Shown: one piece after another, positions 8,913 through 17,443 of the stretch
Numbering within the stretch: the first letter of the stretch is position 1
Layout of the letters: every line of letters starts with the position of its first letter
From: Microbacterium proteolyticum
Lineage (GTDB): Bacteria; Actinomycetota; Actinomycetes; Actinomycetales; Microbacteriaceae
Assembly (NCBI RefSeq): GCF_014192415.1
Contig: NZ_JACHXY010000001.1
Coordinates: forward strand, 868,001-932,000
Reading direction: 5' to 3'
Length of the DNA: 64,000 bases
The notes under the pieces: generated by a model
The model's input: the letters and a program-made list of their open reading frames with translations, nothing else
Database searches by the model: none
Told to the model about the DNA's origin: nothing
Program-made: the position numbers and the translations under genes

Positions 8913-9167
8913 TCAGACGCGCGATTGGTCGAGGATCTCTCGCGCGCCCTCTTCGACAGCGGTCGGCACGACGAGCGGGCGACCCGCCGAGAAGGCGTCC
9001 CATTCGCGGAGGACGACCCCCTCGATGTGTGCGGGGTCTTCGCCGGGGTACTCCGCGCGCAGCCGCGCGACCACGTCGCGGAACGACGCCACCGGCACCC
9101 CGTCGACGACGGCGACGATCTCACCCGGGACACCGGGCGCGCGGGTCTCGACTGCGCGTTCGTCCAT
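8913..9167 (-). CDS. Small conserved protein, possibly a three-helix dimerisation domain
   Basis: 84 aa. The middle shows an amphipathic helix and a turn (ASFRDVVARLRAEYPGEDP) followed by HIEGVVLREWDAFSAGRPL. This is the pattern of small actinobacterial three-helix-bundle proteins often annotated as hypothetical. No catalytic motif is visible. Start ATG at 9167; AACTAT lies 6 nt upstream and could serve a leaderless promoter. Convergent with the third DUF7882 gene, separated by one base between stop codons. Confidence 0.62.
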   Translation of the reverse strand: MDERAVETRAPGVPGEIVAVVDGVPVASFRDVVARLRAEYPGEDPAHIEGVVLREWDAFSAGRPLVVPTAVEEGAREILDQSRV

Positions 9168-9265
9168 GCGTCGATAGTTTCACGGCACCCGGCCGAGGCC
9201 TAATGCTTCGAGGAAAAGTAGCTAGGCGAGCTTCTCGGACGCCTCTTCATCGCGACGGGGCGAGA

Positions 9266-9793
9266 TCAGTGCGCGAGTTCGGAGTCGACCGGGTGCGGGT
9301 CGACCTGGTCGACGGCATCCTGCAACCGGCCGAGGCAGGCGATCACGGCGGCGCTCTCTTCCGGGGTCATGTCGACCACGGCGGCCATCATGCGCGAGTG
9401 CATCGATCCGAGGGTGGCTCGCACCTCGTCGTCACTCGCCTCCGTGGCGACGATGAAGATGCTGCGGCGGTCGGTGGGGTGTGGCACCCGCACCACGTGG
9501 CCGGACTTCTCGAGGCGGTCGACGATCGCGGTGGTGGACGCCGTCGACACCCCCAGGTACCGCGTCAACTCACTCGGCGAGACCTGCCGCTTCTGACCCG
9601 CTGCCCTCAGCAGGTAGCGCAGGACCAGCAGCTCGTTCTCGCCCATCGACATCGAGTCACGGGTGCGTCGCCGCATCGCCACCTCGGCGGCCCGGTACAC
9701 GCGGAAGGCCTGGAGCACGTCGACGGCGCGACGACGGCGATCCTCTTCGCCCGCGCCGTACCAGTAACGCGACGACTCCGACCCGTTTTCCAC
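9266..9793 (-). CDS. MarR-family transcriptional regulator
   Basis: 175 aa winged-helix regulator. The recognition helix and wing are seen in LGVSTASTTAIVDRLEKSG and HPTDRRSIFIVAT, after the dimerisation helix region. It would bind DNA as a dimer and usually repress its own or a neighbouring promoter until a small ligand binds. GTG start at 9793 with TAGGAT 6 nt before it (9800-9805), giving a predicted leaderless message. It faces another MarR gene (9930) across a 136-bp intergenic region, and the two winged helices are clearly related. The regulated target is not evident beyond that shared region. Confidence 0.88.
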   Translation of the reverse strand: MENGSESSRYWYGAGEEDRRRRAVDVLQAFRVYRAAEVAMRRRTRDSMSMGENELLVLRYLLRAAGQKRQVSPSELTRYLGVSTASTTAIVDRLEKSGHVVRVPHPTDRRSIFIVATEASDDEVRATLGSMHSRMMAAVVDMTPEESAAVIACLGRLQDAVDQVDPHPVDSELAH

Positions 9794-9929
9794 CAGGGCA
9801 TCCTATGACAGCCCAGCTCGTCCAGCCCCCTGCCCACCCCTGTGACGGGCGGGTAGCATGCAATTAGAGCGGCTGACTACTTGATCGGCGCCGAAGACAC
9901 TAACCCATCGAGACATTTGAGGAGGCGAG

Positions 9930-10418
9930 ATGCGAGACCCGGCGACAGCGGACGACGTGGTGAAAGCACTCAACGACCTCACCGATTCGGGCATCGCCTC
10001 CGAGCGCGCGGCGCTGCAGTCCCTGGGCATTGGCCCCAACGATGCGAAGGTCCTGCGCTTCCTGCTGCAGCGCGGGGACGACGCCGAACCCGTCACCCCC
10101 CGCATGCTCGCGGCGATGCTGGGCATCTCGTCGGCGGCGACGACGGCCCTGATCGACCGTCTCGCCGACGCGGGCTGGGTGGCGAGGGAGCCGTACCCCG
10201 GCGACCGGCGCTCCATCGTCGTGCGCGAGACCATCGACGCCGCGTCCCCCGCGCGCCGCATGCTCGCCGTCCGACGTGCGTCCGCCGTCGCTGCGGCCGA
10301 GCGACTGGGTCCCGAGGAGCGGAGGATCGTCGCCGACTTCCTCGACGACATCGCGCGGGGCGAGACCGAGGACATGGGCGCCATGTGCCCCAACGACGAA
10401 GCGCCCCGCACGACCTGA
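9930..10418 (+). CDS. MarR-family transcriptional regulator
   Basis: 162 aa. The winged helix is LGISSAATTALIDRLADAG followed by YPGDRRSIVVR, close to the divergent MarR at 9266-9793, so the pair probably arose by duplication. The ATG is preceded by a full AGGAGG (9919-9924), unlike its leaderless partner. A strong bidirectional hairpin overlaps its stop codon. No dedicated effector gene is adjacent. The intergenic region 9794-9929 is the obvious place for operators of both proteins. Confidence 0.88.
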   Translation: MRDPATADDVVKALNDLTDSGIASERAALQSLGIGPNDAKVLRFLLQRGDDAEPVTPRMLAAMLGISSAATTALIDRLADAGWVAREPYPGDRRSIVVRETIDAASPARRMLAVRRASAVAAAERLGPEERRIVADFLDDIARGETEDMGAMCPNDEAPRTT

Positions 10419-10441
10419 GTTCCAGGTCTCGGGGCGCTTCG
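10397..10441. terminator. Bidirectional terminator hairpin
   Basis: A 12-bp perfect stem (10397-10408 against 10430-10441), with further pairing of ACCT/AGGT inside the loop. It spans the stop codon of the MarR gene and lies 9 bp from the stop of the convergent DUF3072 gene, so it can terminate both. No T-run, as is usual for high-GC actinobacteria. Confidence 0.75.
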
Positions 10442-10450
10442 CACCAGAGG

Positions 10451-10690
10451 TCAGCTGTTGCCGCGACCGGTTTCGTTCTGCAGACGCTCGATCTGTTCGG
10501 AGGCCTCGGCCTTGTTGAGGTCGGCGGGGATCTCCTCACCCGCCTCGCGCGCGAGGGTGTCGAGGTAGCTGCGCTGGGGAGCGGTCATCGGCTCGTCGCC
10601 GGTGACCCAGTCGGAGGGGTCCTTCTCGGCGGGGTTCTCACCCTCGCGGACGGCGCCCAGGGTCTCTTCTTCACGGGAGGAATCGCTCAT
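10451..10690 (-). CDS. DUF3072 domain protein
   Basis: 79 aa, acidic. The family core is seen in DPSDWVTGDEPMTAPQRSYL and DTLAREAGEEIP followed by LNKAEASEQIERLQ, a predicted helical domain of unknown role widespread in actinobacteria and some proteobacteria. TAGCCT (10697-10702 on the complement) lies 6 nt before the ATG, so the mRNA is likely leaderless. Convergent with the MarR gene and sharing its terminator. Confidence 0.85.
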   Translation of the reverse strand: MSDSSREEETLGAVREGENPAEKDPSDWVTGDEPMTAPQRSYLDTLAREAGEEIPADLNKAEASEQIERLQNETGRGNS

Positions 10691-10768
10691 GACCCGAGGC
10701 TAGGCGCGTTCCGTGACGCCGCGACCGGGATTGACAGGGCGCTCAGGCACGTACGGCATCCTGGTCGG

Positions 10769-11740
10769 ATGCCCGATGCCTCCCGCCCCGCCGACGTTCA
10801 GGTCGACACGTACCGCCGAGGTGGCGCGCGGACGCGCGTGACCCGCATCTCGACGGGTACGGAGACAGGCCGGTCCTTCGTGCTCGTCGCCGGCATCGGG
10901 GTCGCTTCGTCGTACTTCGAGTTCCTCGCCCCTCTGCTGGCCGAGGAGGGCGAGGTGTACGCCCTGGACCTGCCCGGCTTCGGCGGTGTCCCGGCGTCCG
11001 GCGAGCAGCCGACCGCGCAGTTCTTCGCCGATCAGGTGGAGGGCGTGCTCGATCACTACGGCCTCACCGAACCCGTGCTCATCGGTCACTCGATGGGCAC
11101 CCAGGTCGTCACCGAAGTCCTGGCACGACGCCATCGACTGACGCACGCCGTGCTGGTGAGCCCGGTGATCGACGAGACCGAGTCGAACGCGCTGCTGCAG
11201 GCCGTGCGCTTCGCGCAGTCCACCGTGCGCGAGTCGATCCACATCGCGTTCTTGGCCCTCTCGGCGTATCTGCTGTGCGGGTTCCTCTACTTCTTCGAGA
11301 CGCTCCCGCACATGCTGCGGTACCGCATCTCCGATCGCATCGGTGCGGGCCGTGCCACCGTGCTGCTCATCCGCGGGGAGTTCGACCGCCCCTCTCCCCG
11401 ACGCCTCCACTCGCGTCTGGTGGCTCGCGCTCACGCGGCCCGACGGTGGGAGATCGAGGGGGCCGCGCATTGCGTCGTCAACAGCCATGCCGTCGGCGTC
11501 GCGCGGCTGACGATGCGGCACGTGCACGACGAGCTCGCGCCGAAGGGACGGATGCCGGCCGCCGACGCCGCGGTCCCGCCCGCTGCGCACGCCGATCTGC
11601 GCATGGTGCTCGGGGCGATGGCGAGCCGGCTGGCGGAATGGATCAGCGCCGCCCGAAAGGACGAGGACGGGGTCGAACAGGCCAAAGCGCGCCACACTCG
11701 CGTGCTGTGGAGCGCCTACCGGCCCGGCTCCCGCGACTGA
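10769..11740 (+). CDS. Alpha/beta-hydrolase
   Basis: 323 aa alpha/beta-hydrolase fold. The nucleophile elbow is GHSMGTQ; the acid is probably the Asp of RGEFDRPSP and the base the His of EGAAHCVVNSH. The oxyanion-side strand is SFVLVAGIGVASSYFEFLAP and the next DLPGFGG. No signal peptide. The C-terminal 60 residues after the catalytic His are helical and unusual in length. Substrate unknown; lipid, ester or small-molecule hydrolysis are all possible. ATG at 10769 was chosen because MPDASRPAD begins just before the conserved fold; a longer frame upstream covers convergent genes and is artefactual. Confidence 0.82.
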   Translation: MPDASRPADVQVDTYRRGGARTRVTRISTGTETGRSFVLVAGIGVASSYFEFLAPLLAEEGEVYALDLPGFGGVPASGEQPTAQFFADQVEGVLDHYGLTEPVLIGHSMGTQVVTEVLARRHRLTHAVLVSPVIDETESNALLQAVRFAQSTVRESIHIAFLALSAYLLCGFLYFFETLPHMLRYRISDRIGAGRATVLLIRGEFDRPSPRRLHSRLVARAHAARRWEIEGAAHCVVNSHAVGVARLTMRHVHDELAPKGRMPAADAAVPPAAHADLRMVLGAMASRLAEWISAARKDEDGVEQAKARHTRVLWSAYRPGSRD

Positions 11741-11858
11741 CGCCGGGTACCCCCGCCGTGCGGGGCTCGCTCGAGCGTGCCGAGCGGAGGGGCAGGGATG
11801 AGCGGAGTGCCGGCGAGCCGGTCGGCCCTCGGCGGCTCCCGCATCCTGCGCCGACCGG

Positions 11859-13100
11859 TCAGCGCACGGGCGATGTCGCGTCGAGCGCACGTTCCAGGGC
11901 CACCGCCGTCGCGAGACGGGCGGCTGCGGGGACCGCGGCGAGGAAACCGCCGACGAACGTATCGCCGAGCCCGATGGTCGTGGGATGCGCGGTGTCGACC
12001 AGGAACGCGGGCACGCCGGTCGCCCCCCGCCTGCTCTCCGCCGCCGCGACAACGGCTGCGCCCCCGGCGTGTCGAGGAAGTCGTGCCGTGTCTTCGAGGT
12101 CTGCGGCCGTGCACGCGTCGCCCAGACGGTAGCGGGTCGCGGCCGTGCGCACCGCGCTCTCGAGGCCGGCGCGATGACGGGCGGCGTGGGGACCGACCGC
12201 GATCGCCCAGTACTTCGTATGCACCACGAGCGCCCGGGCGGGGATGAGGTCGTGCACCTCGGCGAGAGCTGCGACGACGTCGTCGGGCGAGAGCAGGTCG
12301 ACCGGACGGGCGAGGTACTCCTGCAACTCGTCCTCGTTCATGCCGTACACGTCGATGCGGTCGAGCAGACGTGCGCGCACGAGCGACGACAGCTCGCGCT
12401 GGTAGAACCCGGCGTCCTCGTAGTACACGAGAGCGTCGGCGGGGAGATGCCGCATCGCCGCGGTGAGGTCGTCGAGACGACGCTCGAGCATGGCGGCATC
12501 CTGCATCGTGTTGAAGCCCGAGACGAGGAAGGCCGCCGCTCGCGCCAGTGCCTCGCCGAGTCCGGCGGCGATCGCCATCTCGCGGTTGGGGGCGTCGTTC
12601 GCGAAGATCAGGCGATTGGATGCCGAGGCGGTCACCGTAGCATCCACCAGTTCGACGGTCGTGCCCTCGGGGTACTGCACGATGAGGTGGGGGTCGAGGG
12701 TGTCCTGCGTCGCCGACGACACGATGCGCATCGAGGTCGGAAGCAGGCGCCGCACGTTGTCATCGATGCTCACGAGGTGCTGCACCGTGGGCACGCCGAT
12801 GCGGTCGAGGGCGATCCCCGCGCGCACGCCCGTACCCCCGAGGGTGGTCTCGACGTCGAAATGCGACGCGAAGCGCTCGACGATCTCCGACGACAGCACG
12901 AAGCGCTCGCCTCCCCCGCCCGTGGCGAGGAAGGCGAGCACCGTGACGACGAGGGCGCGCTCGTCGATGATCGGCGTCGTGGTGGTCAGCTCCCCGAGGT
13001 GGATGCCGTGCTCCCGCGCGAGGGCGGAGAGCACCGCGGCATCCCATCTGATCTCGTAGTCGACGGTGCCGCCGAGTCCGAGGACGAGGTCTTCCCCCAT
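11859..13100 (-). CDS. ADP-dependent sugar kinase (ADP-PFK/ADP-glucokinase family)
   Basis: 413 aa ribokinase-fold enzyme of the ADP-specific phosphofructokinase/glucokinase family, which uses ADP rather than ATP to phosphorylate a sugar. Evidence: the N-terminal strand LGLGGTVDYEIRWD, the sugar-site loop TLGGTGVRAGIALDRIG, the metal-binding NxxE motif in MNEDELQEY, VVHTKYWAIAVG, and the GxGD catalytic motif in TIGLGDTFVGGFL. It is the last gene of a minus-strand operon, 19 bp after a class II aldolase and downstream of a CUT1 sugar transporter, so it probably phosphorylates the imported sugar or its phosphate before aldol cleavage. Substrate is inferred, not proven. RBS GGAGA before the ATG at 13100. 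Confidence 0.78.
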   Translation of the reverse strand: MGEDLVLGLGGTVDYEIRWDAAVLSALAREHGIHLGELTTTTPIIDERALVVTVLAFLATGGGGERFVLSSEIVERFASHFDVETTLGGTGVRAGIALDRIGVPTVQHLVSIDDNVRRLLPTSMRIVSSATQDTLDPHLIVQYPEGTTVELVDATVTASASNRLIFANDAPNREMAIAAGLGEALARAAAFLVSGFNTMQDAAMLERRLDDLTAAMRHLPADALVYYEDAGFYQRELSSLVRARLLDRIDVYGMNEDELQEYLARPVDLLSPDDVVAALAEVHDLIPARALVVHTKYWAIAVGPHAARHRAGLESAVRTAATRYRLGDACTAADLEDTARLPRHAGGAAVVAAAESRRGATGVPAFLVDTAHPTTIGLGDTFVGGFLAAVPAAARLATAVALERALDATSPVR

Positions 13101-13119
13101 GACGCCGGTCTCCGATCTC

Positions 13120-13983
13120 TCAGTACAGGTCGGCCTTGCCGGCGGCGCCGAACAGGTCGATCTTCTCCGCCGCGGTGACCTTCATCGCGGCGATGCACTC
13201 GGGCTGGATGGCATTGGGCTCGCGCAGGCGCCGGTCGGTGCCCAGCACCTCGCGCATGCGGTCGTGATAGGCCACCTTGATGTCGCTGGAGATGTTGATC
13301 TTGTTGATGCCGAGCGACACGGCGCGCGAGAGCTCGGCGTCCGGGTTGCTGGAGCCGCCGTGCAGCACGAGCGGGATGCCGACGGCGGCCTTGATCTGCT
13401 CGAGCAGGTCGTGACGCAGCTCGGGGTTCTTCTCGGCCGGGTAGAGCCCGTGCGAGGTGCCGATCGCGATGGCCAGGCTGTCGACGCCGGTCTGCTCGAC
13501 GAAGCGCACCGCGTCATCCACGTTCGTGTAGATGATCTCTGCGGCACCCGACTCGCCGTAGCTGTCGTTGGCGCCGATGGTTCCGAGCTCGCCCTCGACC
13601 TGCACGCCGACCGCGTGCGCGGCCTCGACGACCTTGCGGGTCAGCGCGACGTTCTGATCGAAGGGCTCGAGAGAGGCGTCGATCATGACCGAGGTGAAGC
13701 CGGCCTTGATCGCCGTGATGATCTGGTCGTACGTTCCGCCGTGGTCCCAGTGGATGGCCACGGGCACGCTCGAGCGGTGCGCACGGGCGTGCATCGCGGG
13801 GATCAGGTCGGTGGTGATGTGCGAGACCTCGTCGGGGTGGATGGCGATGATGACCGGAGCGGACTTCTCTTCGCTGATGTCCATGATTCCGGTGAACATC
13901 GCCCAGTCGCTGATGTTGAACGCCGGGATGGCGAAGCTGTGGGCGTTGGCCACGTCGAGGATGGACTTGCCGGTGTAGAGCAC
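13120..13983 (-). CDS. Class II fructose/ketose-bisphosphate aldolase
   Basis: 287 aa zinc aldolase of the GatY/KbaY/FbaA family. It would split a ketose 1,6-bisphosphate into dihydroxyacetone phosphate and an aldehyde. Zinc and catalytic motifs are present: AIHWDHGGTYD (His and catalytic Asp), VEGELGTIGAND (Glu), AIGTSHGLYP (His), LVLHGGSSNPD (His) and KINISSDIK (phosphate binding). GTG start at 13983 with AAGGAG 8 nt before. Placed between the transporter permease gene and the ADP-dependent kinase, which suggests a dedicated catabolic aldolase rather than the glycolytic one. Stereospecificity (fructose or tagatose type) cannot be read here. Confidence 0.9.
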   Translation of the reverse strand: MLYTGKSILDVANAHSFAIPAFNISDWAMFTGIMDISEEKSAPVIIAIHPDEVSHITTDLIPAMHARAHRSSVPVAIHWDHGGTYDQIITAIKAGFTSVMIDASLEPFDQNVALTRKVVEAAHAVGVQVEGELGTIGANDSYGESGAAEIIYTNVDDAVRFVEQTGVDSLAIAIGTSHGLYPAEKNPELRHDLLEQIKAAVGIPLVLHGGSSNPDAELSRAVSLGINKINISSDIKVAYHDRMREVLGTDRRLREPNAIQPECIAAMKVTAAEKIDLFGAAGKADLY

Positions 13984-14016
13984 GGAGATTCTCCTTGTTG
14001 GGTGGGGTCGGGCGGA

Positions 14017-14913
14017 TCAGCTCTTCACCGAGCCGGCCGTGAGGCCGCTGATGAAGAAGCGCTGGAAGAAGAGGAAGAGCAGCAACACCGGGATCGAACC
14101 GAGGATGCTCATCGCCATGATCTGGTTCCACTCGTACGAGTGCTGCCCCATGAGCAACTGGATGCCGATCGGCACGGTGCGCATGTCGATGGTGCGCGTG
14201 AGGGTCAGCGCGAAGAGGAACTCGTTCCACGCGATCATGAACGTGTAGATGCCGACCGACACGATCCCGGGGATCGAGATCGGCACGAGCACGCGCCAGA
14301 GGGCCGTGAAGGAGCCCGCACCGTCGACCCGGACGGCCTCGTCGAGCTCCTTCGGCAGGGTGTTGAAGTACCCCGTCATCATGATGATCGCGTAGGGCAG
14401 CGTGAACACCATGTAGGTGAAGATGAGGCCCGGGTAGGTGTTGTAGAGCCCGAGCCCGACCATCAGGCCGAAGTACGGGATCAGCAGGGTGATCGGCGGC
14501 ACGGCCTGCACGCTCACGATGATGACGTTCACGATGCGCTTGCCGCGGAACTCGAAGCGGCTGAAGGCGTACGCGGCCTGGATCGCGACGAGCAGCGTCA
14601 GGATCGTGACCGCTCCCGCCACCACGTAGCTGTTGATGAAGAAGCGCACCGTCTCGGGGTTGGTGAAGATCGCGACGTAGGCGTCGAACGAGAACGTCTC
14701 GGTGACCAGTCGCGGGGGCAGCTCGAAGATCTGCGTGTTCGACTTGAACGAGCTCGACAGCATCCAGAGCACGGGGCCGGCGGCGAAGACCGCGCCGAGG
14801 ACGAGGCCGAGGAAGACTCCTGTCTGGGCGAGGCGGCGTCGCGTGACGGTGCGGGTGGGGCGCTGGCGCGCGGGGCTGGTGGCGCGCTGGCGAGCGGCGG
14901 TGGTCAGGGCCAT
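14017..14913 (-). CDS. Carbohydrate ABC transporter permease (MalG/UgpE type)
   Basis: 298 aa with six predicted transmembrane segments after a basic 30-residue cytoplasmic N-terminus. The EAA loop that docks the ATPase is seen in TLPKELDEAVRVDGAGSF and LWRVLVPISIPGIVS. It pairs with the MalF-like permease directly upstream; one base separates its ATG (14911-14913) from that gene's stop. No ATPase gene is present in the operon, so it probably uses a shared MsiK-type ATPase encoded elsewhere, as is usual for CUT1 systems in actinobacteria. Confidence 0.9.
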   Translation of the reverse strand: MALTTAARQRATSPARQRPTRTVTRRRLAQTGVFLGLVLGAVFAAGPVLWMLSSSFKSNTQIFELPPRLVTETFSFDAYVAIFTNPETVRFFINSYVVAGAVTILTLLVAIQAAYAFSRFEFRGKRIVNVIIVSVQAVPPITLLIPYFGLMVGLGLYNTYPGLIFTYMVFTLPYAIIMMTGYFNTLPKELDEAVRVDGAGSFTALWRVLVPISIPGIVSVGIYTFMIAWNEFLFALTLTRTIDMRTVPIGIQLLMGQHSYEWNQIMAMSILGSIPVLLLFLFFQRFFISGLTAGSVKS

Positions 14914-14914
14914 G

Positions 14915-15844
14915 TCAGTCCCTCGCCTTCTGATGGCGGACGTAGAGCACCGCGACGATCATCGACATCGCCAGGACCAGCACCGCAGAGGTGGAGGCCA
15001 TCGAGAAGTCGTACTGAGCGAACGCGAGCTTGTAGGTGAAGGTGCTGAGCATCTCGGTGACGTCGATGGGACCGCCGCCGGTGGTCAGCCAGATGAGTGC
15101 GAACTGCTGCGACGTCCAGATCAGGTCGAGCAGCACGAGGCTGACGATGATCGGGCGCAACTGCGGGACGGTGACGTTCCAGAACCGCTGCGCGGGGCTC
15201 GCCCCGTCGACGGTCGCGGCCTCGTACAGGTCGCTCGGGATGCCCTGGAGGCCGGCGAGCAGGCTCACCATGAAGAAGGGGTACCCGGCCCAGATGTTGA
15301 TGAAGGTGACCGTTCCCAGCGCGAGCTGCGGAGAGGCGAGCCACTCGATGTCGGTGTTGAGCAGGAAGTTCACGATGCCGTTGGGGGCCAGGAGCATCCG
15401 CCAGAGGACTGCGATCACGGCGACGGTGAACAGCCACGGGAGGACGTACAGACCGCGGAAGATCGCGCGGGGCACGGCGCCGATGAGGGTGCTGTTGAGG
15501 AGCATCGCGAAGGACAGCCCCAGCACGAGGTGGGCGGCGACGCTGGTGATCGTGAAGAAGAGGGTGTTGCCGGTGGCTTTCCAGAAGCTCGGGTCGGTGA
15601 GGATCGCGACGTAGTTGGCGACGCCGACGACATCGGGACTCTTGTTCAGGATGACGTTGTCCTGGAACGAGTAGCCGATCACCATCACGATCGGGACGAT
15701 CATGAGGATGAAGAGCAGGATCAGGGTCGGCGAGAGGAAGACGTAGGCCTCGCCGGCCTTGCGGAGTTGCCGCGTACGGCGGGAGGCCGGTCGTCCGGTG
15801 ACGATCACCTCGGTGTCGGGGGGTGTGAGGGTGCGCATGGTCAT
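14915..15844 (-). CDS. Carbohydrate ABC transporter permease (MalF/UgpA type)
   Basis: 309 aa, six or seven transmembrane segments. The N-terminal helix is YVFLSPTLILLFILMIVPIV, and the EAA loop is IPSDLYEAATVDGASPAQ with FWNVTVPQLRPIIVS. Together with the next gene it forms the membrane channel of a CUT1-family sugar importer. The ATG at 15844 (MTMRTLTPP) is preferred over the longer frame to 15877; an ATG two codons further in is also possible. A stem-loop at 15866-15900 separates it from the binding-protein gene. Confidence 0.9.
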   Translation of the reverse strand: MTMRTLTPPDTEVIVTGRPASRRTRQLRKAGEAYVFLSPTLILLFILMIVPIVMVIGYSFQDNVILNKSPDVVGVANYVAILTDPSFWKATGNTLFFTITSVAAHLVLGLSFAMLLNSTLIGAVPRAIFRGLYVLPWLFTVAVIAVLWRMLLAPNGIVNFLLNTDIEWLASPQLALGTVTFINIWAGYPFFMVSLLAGLQGIPSDLYEAATVDGASPAQRFWNVTVPQLRPIIVSLVLLDLIWTSQQFALIWLTTGGGPIDVTEMLSTFTYKLAFAQYDFSMASTSAVLVLAMSMIVAVLYVRHQKARD

Positions 15845-15865
15845 GGTGTGCGGCTTTCGATGAGC

Positions 15866-15900
15866 GGGATGCCGCACCGCGGGGGGCGATGCGGCATCCC
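15866..15900. other. Intercistronic stem-loop after the sugar-binding-protein gene
   Basis: An 11-bp perfect stem (15866-15876 against 15890-15900) with a 13-nt loop lies between the binding-protein stop and the first permease. Such hairpins in transporter operons commonly protect the upstream message and reduce readthrough, giving more binding protein than permease. A comparable hairpin occurs at 62875-62904 after the other binding-protein gene. Confidence 0.65.
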
Positions 15901-15914
15901 GGATCGGCGTCGGA

Positions 15915-17210
15915 TCAGAACTCCGACGTCCATTCGTCCTGCGTCTCGGTGAGCGCGTCGCTCATCGACTGCTGACCGTCCAGCGCCGACTGGAACTGCG
16001 TGCCGAACTGGCGCATGAGCTCCTCGGCGACGGGCAGGCCCGTGAACTCGTTCGCGGGGTATCCGTCCTTGTAGATCTCGAACGCCGTCTTGAACAGCTC
16101 GTCGTCCTCGACGAAGGTCGGCACGCTCTCGGTGTTGCCCGGGAAGGCCTTGGCCATCGTCGACAGCTCGCTGTTGACGTCCTGACCCATGAGGAACTGC
16201 ACGAGCTTGAAGGCGGCGTCCTTGTTCTCGGAGTTCTCGGCGACGCCGATGCCCCACGAGGCGTAGGGGATGCCGCGCTCACCCGAGAAGCCGTCCTCGG
16301 CCGGGATCGCCTAGATGGAGAAGGTCAGGTCCGGGTTGGATTCGCGGATGAGGTTGATGTGCGCGAGCGAGTCGATCATCATGCCGACGCGACCGTTGGT
16401 GAACTCCTCGACCTTGTCCTGCTCCTTCATGGTGAAGGATCCGGGAGCGATGACCCCGTCGGCCCAGAGCTGCTGGATGTAGTCGGTCGCGTCCGAGACG
16501 TCGGAGTTCGTGAGGTCGGGCTGGCCGTCCTTGAGCATGGAACCGCCGGAGGCCCAGACCCACGACATGACGTCGTTCTGCACGCCGTTGGGCGCCTCGA
16601 GCGAGAGGGGGAGCACCCATCCCGACACGTCTCCGCCGAGAGCCGTGATCTTCTTGGCGGCATCCGCGAACTCGGTACGGGTCGAGGGCGGAGCCGTGAC
16701 ACCCGCCTGGGCGAGCAGGCCGTCGTTCGTGAACATCGGGTAGACGAAGTTGACGACGGGGATCATGTAGGTGCTGTCGTCGACCTTGATCTGGCTGGCC
16801 AGCTGGCTGTCGTCGTACCCCGCCTCGCTCATCAGCTGCGTCAGGTCGGCGATCACGCCCTGCTTCGCGAAGTCGCTCACCCAGGCGCCGTCGAGACCGA
16901 CGACGTCGGGCATGGTGCCGGAGGCCGCGCCCGCGAAGAGCTGCTCCTTGGTCGAGGCGTACGGGCCGCTGACCAGATCGACCTTGATGCCGGGGTTCTC
17001 CTGTTCGAACTGGTCCATGAGACCGCGGAACTCGCCGTCGCCGAGCTCGGGCTCCCACCACTGGGCGAACTCGATCGTGACGTCTCCTCCGTCGCCGGCG
17101 GTTCCGGTGCTGTTCGACGAGCACCCCGCCATCGCCAGGAGGGTCGTGGCCGCTGCTGCGACACCGACGAGCTTGATGGCGTTCCGACGCCGGCGCCCGC
17201 TGTTGTCCAT
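15915..17210 (-). pseudogene. Sugar ABC transporter substrate-binding lipoprotein with in-frame amber codon
   Basis: A full-length CUT1 binding-protein reading frame of 432 codons is interrupted by TAG at 16311-16313, after codon 299. The first part begins MDNSGRRRRNAIKLVGVAAA with lipobox LLAMAGC, then VTIEFAQWWEPELGDGEF. After the stop the same frame continues with AIPAEDGFSGERGIPYASWG and runs to a normal C-terminus (TQDEWTSEF). No frameshift is needed; only one codon is wrong, and CAG (Gln) or TGG is the likely ancestor. Ribosome-binding site GAGGAGAAACG precedes the ATG at 17210. Either the importer is inactivated, an amber suppressor or readthrough acts, or the base is an assembly error. 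First gene of the operon. Confidence 0.8.
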
Positions 17211-17317
17211 CGTTTCTCCTCGTTGAGATCTGCATTGTTTCGCGCTCTTCTGCGCGTTCTTGCTGCTTTAAGCATGAGTATGCGCCGTCGTGCGGCGATC
17301 GTCAAGACGCTGATGCA

Positions 17318-17387
17318 GATTCGTGACAATAAGGGCACGCATCCGCACCGAAAGCAGCAAACCTTGCAGAATCAGTGCCGATTCGTG
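17318..17387. promoter_or_regulatory. Candidate operator region between the sugar operon and its DeoR regulator
   Basis: The 233-bp divergent region 17211-17443 contains two direct copies of GATTCGTG, at 17318-17325 and 17380-17387, 62 bp (about six helical turns) apart, each close to a TGCAGA element. DeoR-type repressors often bind spaced repeats and loop DNA. Base identity is the only evidence; binding is inferred. Confidence 0.35.
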
Positions 17388-17443
17388 CGTCTTTGCCGTT
17401 CTCGGCCTCCGTTTCGACGCCGCGCTGTGCTAGAGATGACGGC

